Position numbers and translations under genes: made by a program
Origin: Hyphomicrobiales bacterium
GTDB lineage: Bacteria; Pseudomonadota; Alphaproteobacteria; Rhizobiales; JALURZ01
Reading direction: 5' to 3'
Assembly (NCBI GenBank): GCA_027058735.1
Contig: JALURZ010000113.1
Span: 1 to 6,290, forward strand
Length of the DNA stretch: 6,290 bases
The notes under the pieces: model-generated
Told to the model about the DNA's origin: nothing
The model's database searches: none
Seen by the model: the letters and a program-made list of their open reading frames with translations, nothing else
Part shown: positions 5,583 through 6,290 of the stretch, in pieces
Layout of the letters: each line of letters begins with the position of its first letter
How positions within the stretch are numbered: position 1 is the first letter of the stretch

Positions 5583-6290
5583 ATGGCCGGTGACAAGGAC
5601 AAGCATGACAGCAACGCCGCGTTCAAGCGCGCCCTGGCCCTGGCCATGCGGGCGATCGCGCAGGATGACGGACTGAGCGTGAGTTTTGGCGCGGATCGTG
5701 CGGCTTTGAGCGGCGCGAGCGCGAAACTCCCCCCCCTGCCCCACGATGCGACCCCTGGCGATATCGCCGTCATCCGCGGCCAGTCCGACTCGCTGGCCCT
5801 GCTGCGCGCCTGCCACTGCGACGGCATCCGGGCCCGCCTGCTGCCGCAAGGACAGACCGCGCGCGCCGTATTCGATGCCGCCGAACAGGCCCGCGTCGAA
5901 GCGATCGGGGCGGGCAAGATGTCCGGCATGGCCGACAATATCCGCGCCATGGTCACCGAGCGCTTCGAGAACAGCCCCCTTGCCGATGTGCGCAGCCGCG
6001 AAGAGGCCCCGCTGGAAGAGGCCTTGTCGCTGATCGTGCGCGAAAAGCTGACCGGCGAGGAGCCCCCGCAAAACGCCCGCCGGCTGGTGGAATTGTGGCG
6101 GCCGTGGATTGTCGCGCGGGCCAGCGAGCAATTGAACCGGCTGGTGGAAAACATCGACGACCAGCTCAGTTTCGGCCGCCTCACCCGCGAGATCATTTCC
6201 GCGCTCGAAATGGGCGATGAACTGGGTGAGGAAAGCGAAGAGGCCGAAGCCGATGGCGAGCCGAACGCAGCCGACGACCAGCAGTCATCC
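5583..6290 (+). CDS. cobT: Cobaltochelatase subunit CobT (N-terminal part, runs off the edge)
   Basis: Open frame of 236 codons with no stop before the right edge; full CobT is about 600-630 residues, so over half is missing. It starts at ATG 5583, 18 bases after the cobS stop, with GGGAG at 5566-5570 as a somewhat distant Shine-Dalgarno. Family features are FKRALALAMRAIA (14-26), IRGQSDSLALLR (64-75), ARAVFDAAEQARVEAIGA (93-110) and the region ending DDQLSFGRLTREIISALEM (192-210). From about 211 the protein becomes strongly acidic (GDELGEESEEAEADGE), which is the start of the charged, low-complexity linker normal in CobT before its C-terminal VWA domain with the MIDAS metal site. That domain is not in the window, so its integrity cannot be judged. 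CobT assembles with CobS into the ATP-driven complex that works with CobN to insert cobalt. Confidence 0.93.
   Translation, partial: MAGDKDKHDSNAAFKRALALAMRAIAQDDGLSVSFGADRAALSGASAKLPPLPHDATPGDIAVIRGQSDSLALLRACHCDGIRARLLPQGQTARAVFDAAEQARVEAIGAGKMSGMADNIRAMVTERFENSPLADVRSREEAPLEEALSLIVREKLTGEEPPQNARRLVELWRPWIVARASEQLNRLVENIDDQLSFGRLTREIISALEMGDELGEESEEAEADGEPNAADDQQSS

Noticed and set aside
6213..6290. Acidic low-complexity end of cobT as a sign of a frameshift or degraded gene
   Set aside because: A long acidic linker in this position is normal for CobT, and the frame stays open to the edge.

Overview
The window is GC-rich, densely coding bacterial DNA whose gene content and order point to an alphaproteobacterium. 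The order is a DUF456-type membrane protein, aroK, aroB, a CNNM/CBS (HlyC/CorC-type) protein, bolA on the opposite strand, a small J-domain protein, cobS and cobT. The aroK-aroB-hlyC/CorC-bolA part and the J-protein-cobS-cobT part are both familiar from alphaproteobacteria; the assignment rests on recalled family and synteny knowledge, not on a search. Within the class I cannot place it safely; something Rhodospirillales-like is a guess.

Region 1 (start to about 3577, plus strand). The left edge cuts into the 3' end of a glycine-rich membrane protein. After a 96-base gap with a plausible promoter come aroK (shikimate kinase) and, after another 96-base gap with a short perfect hairpin, aroB (3-dehydroquinate synthase). 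These are two steps of the shikimate pathway to chorismate and the aromatic amino acids. The stop codon of aroB overlaps the start codon of a 421-residue CNNM/CBS/CorC_HlyC membrane protein (TAATG junction), so those two are probably translationally coupled.

Region 2 (3578 to 3944). bolA lies on the minus strand, converging on the CorC-type gene with only 9 bases between the two stop codons. It is divergent from the J-protein gene, with 88 bases between the two starts. bolA has a good Shine-Dalgarno sequence. The J-protein gene has none, and a promoter-like element sits so close to its GTG start that the mRNA may be leaderless.

Region 3 (3945 to the right edge, plus strand). The small J-domain protein is followed 48 bases later by cobS and 18 bases after that by cobT, which runs off the right edge after 236 codons. 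CobS and CobT form the AAA+/VWA chaperone part of the aerobic cobaltochelatase, which with CobN inserts cobalt during cobalamin synthesis; cobN is not in the window.

All genes look intact apart from the two cut by the window edges. I see no mobile element, CRISPR array, tRNA, rRNA or phage gene. The window is mostly ordinary conserved chromosome. The points most worth a second look are the J-protein (its Cys/His cluster and possible leaderless start) and its placement between bolA and cobST.
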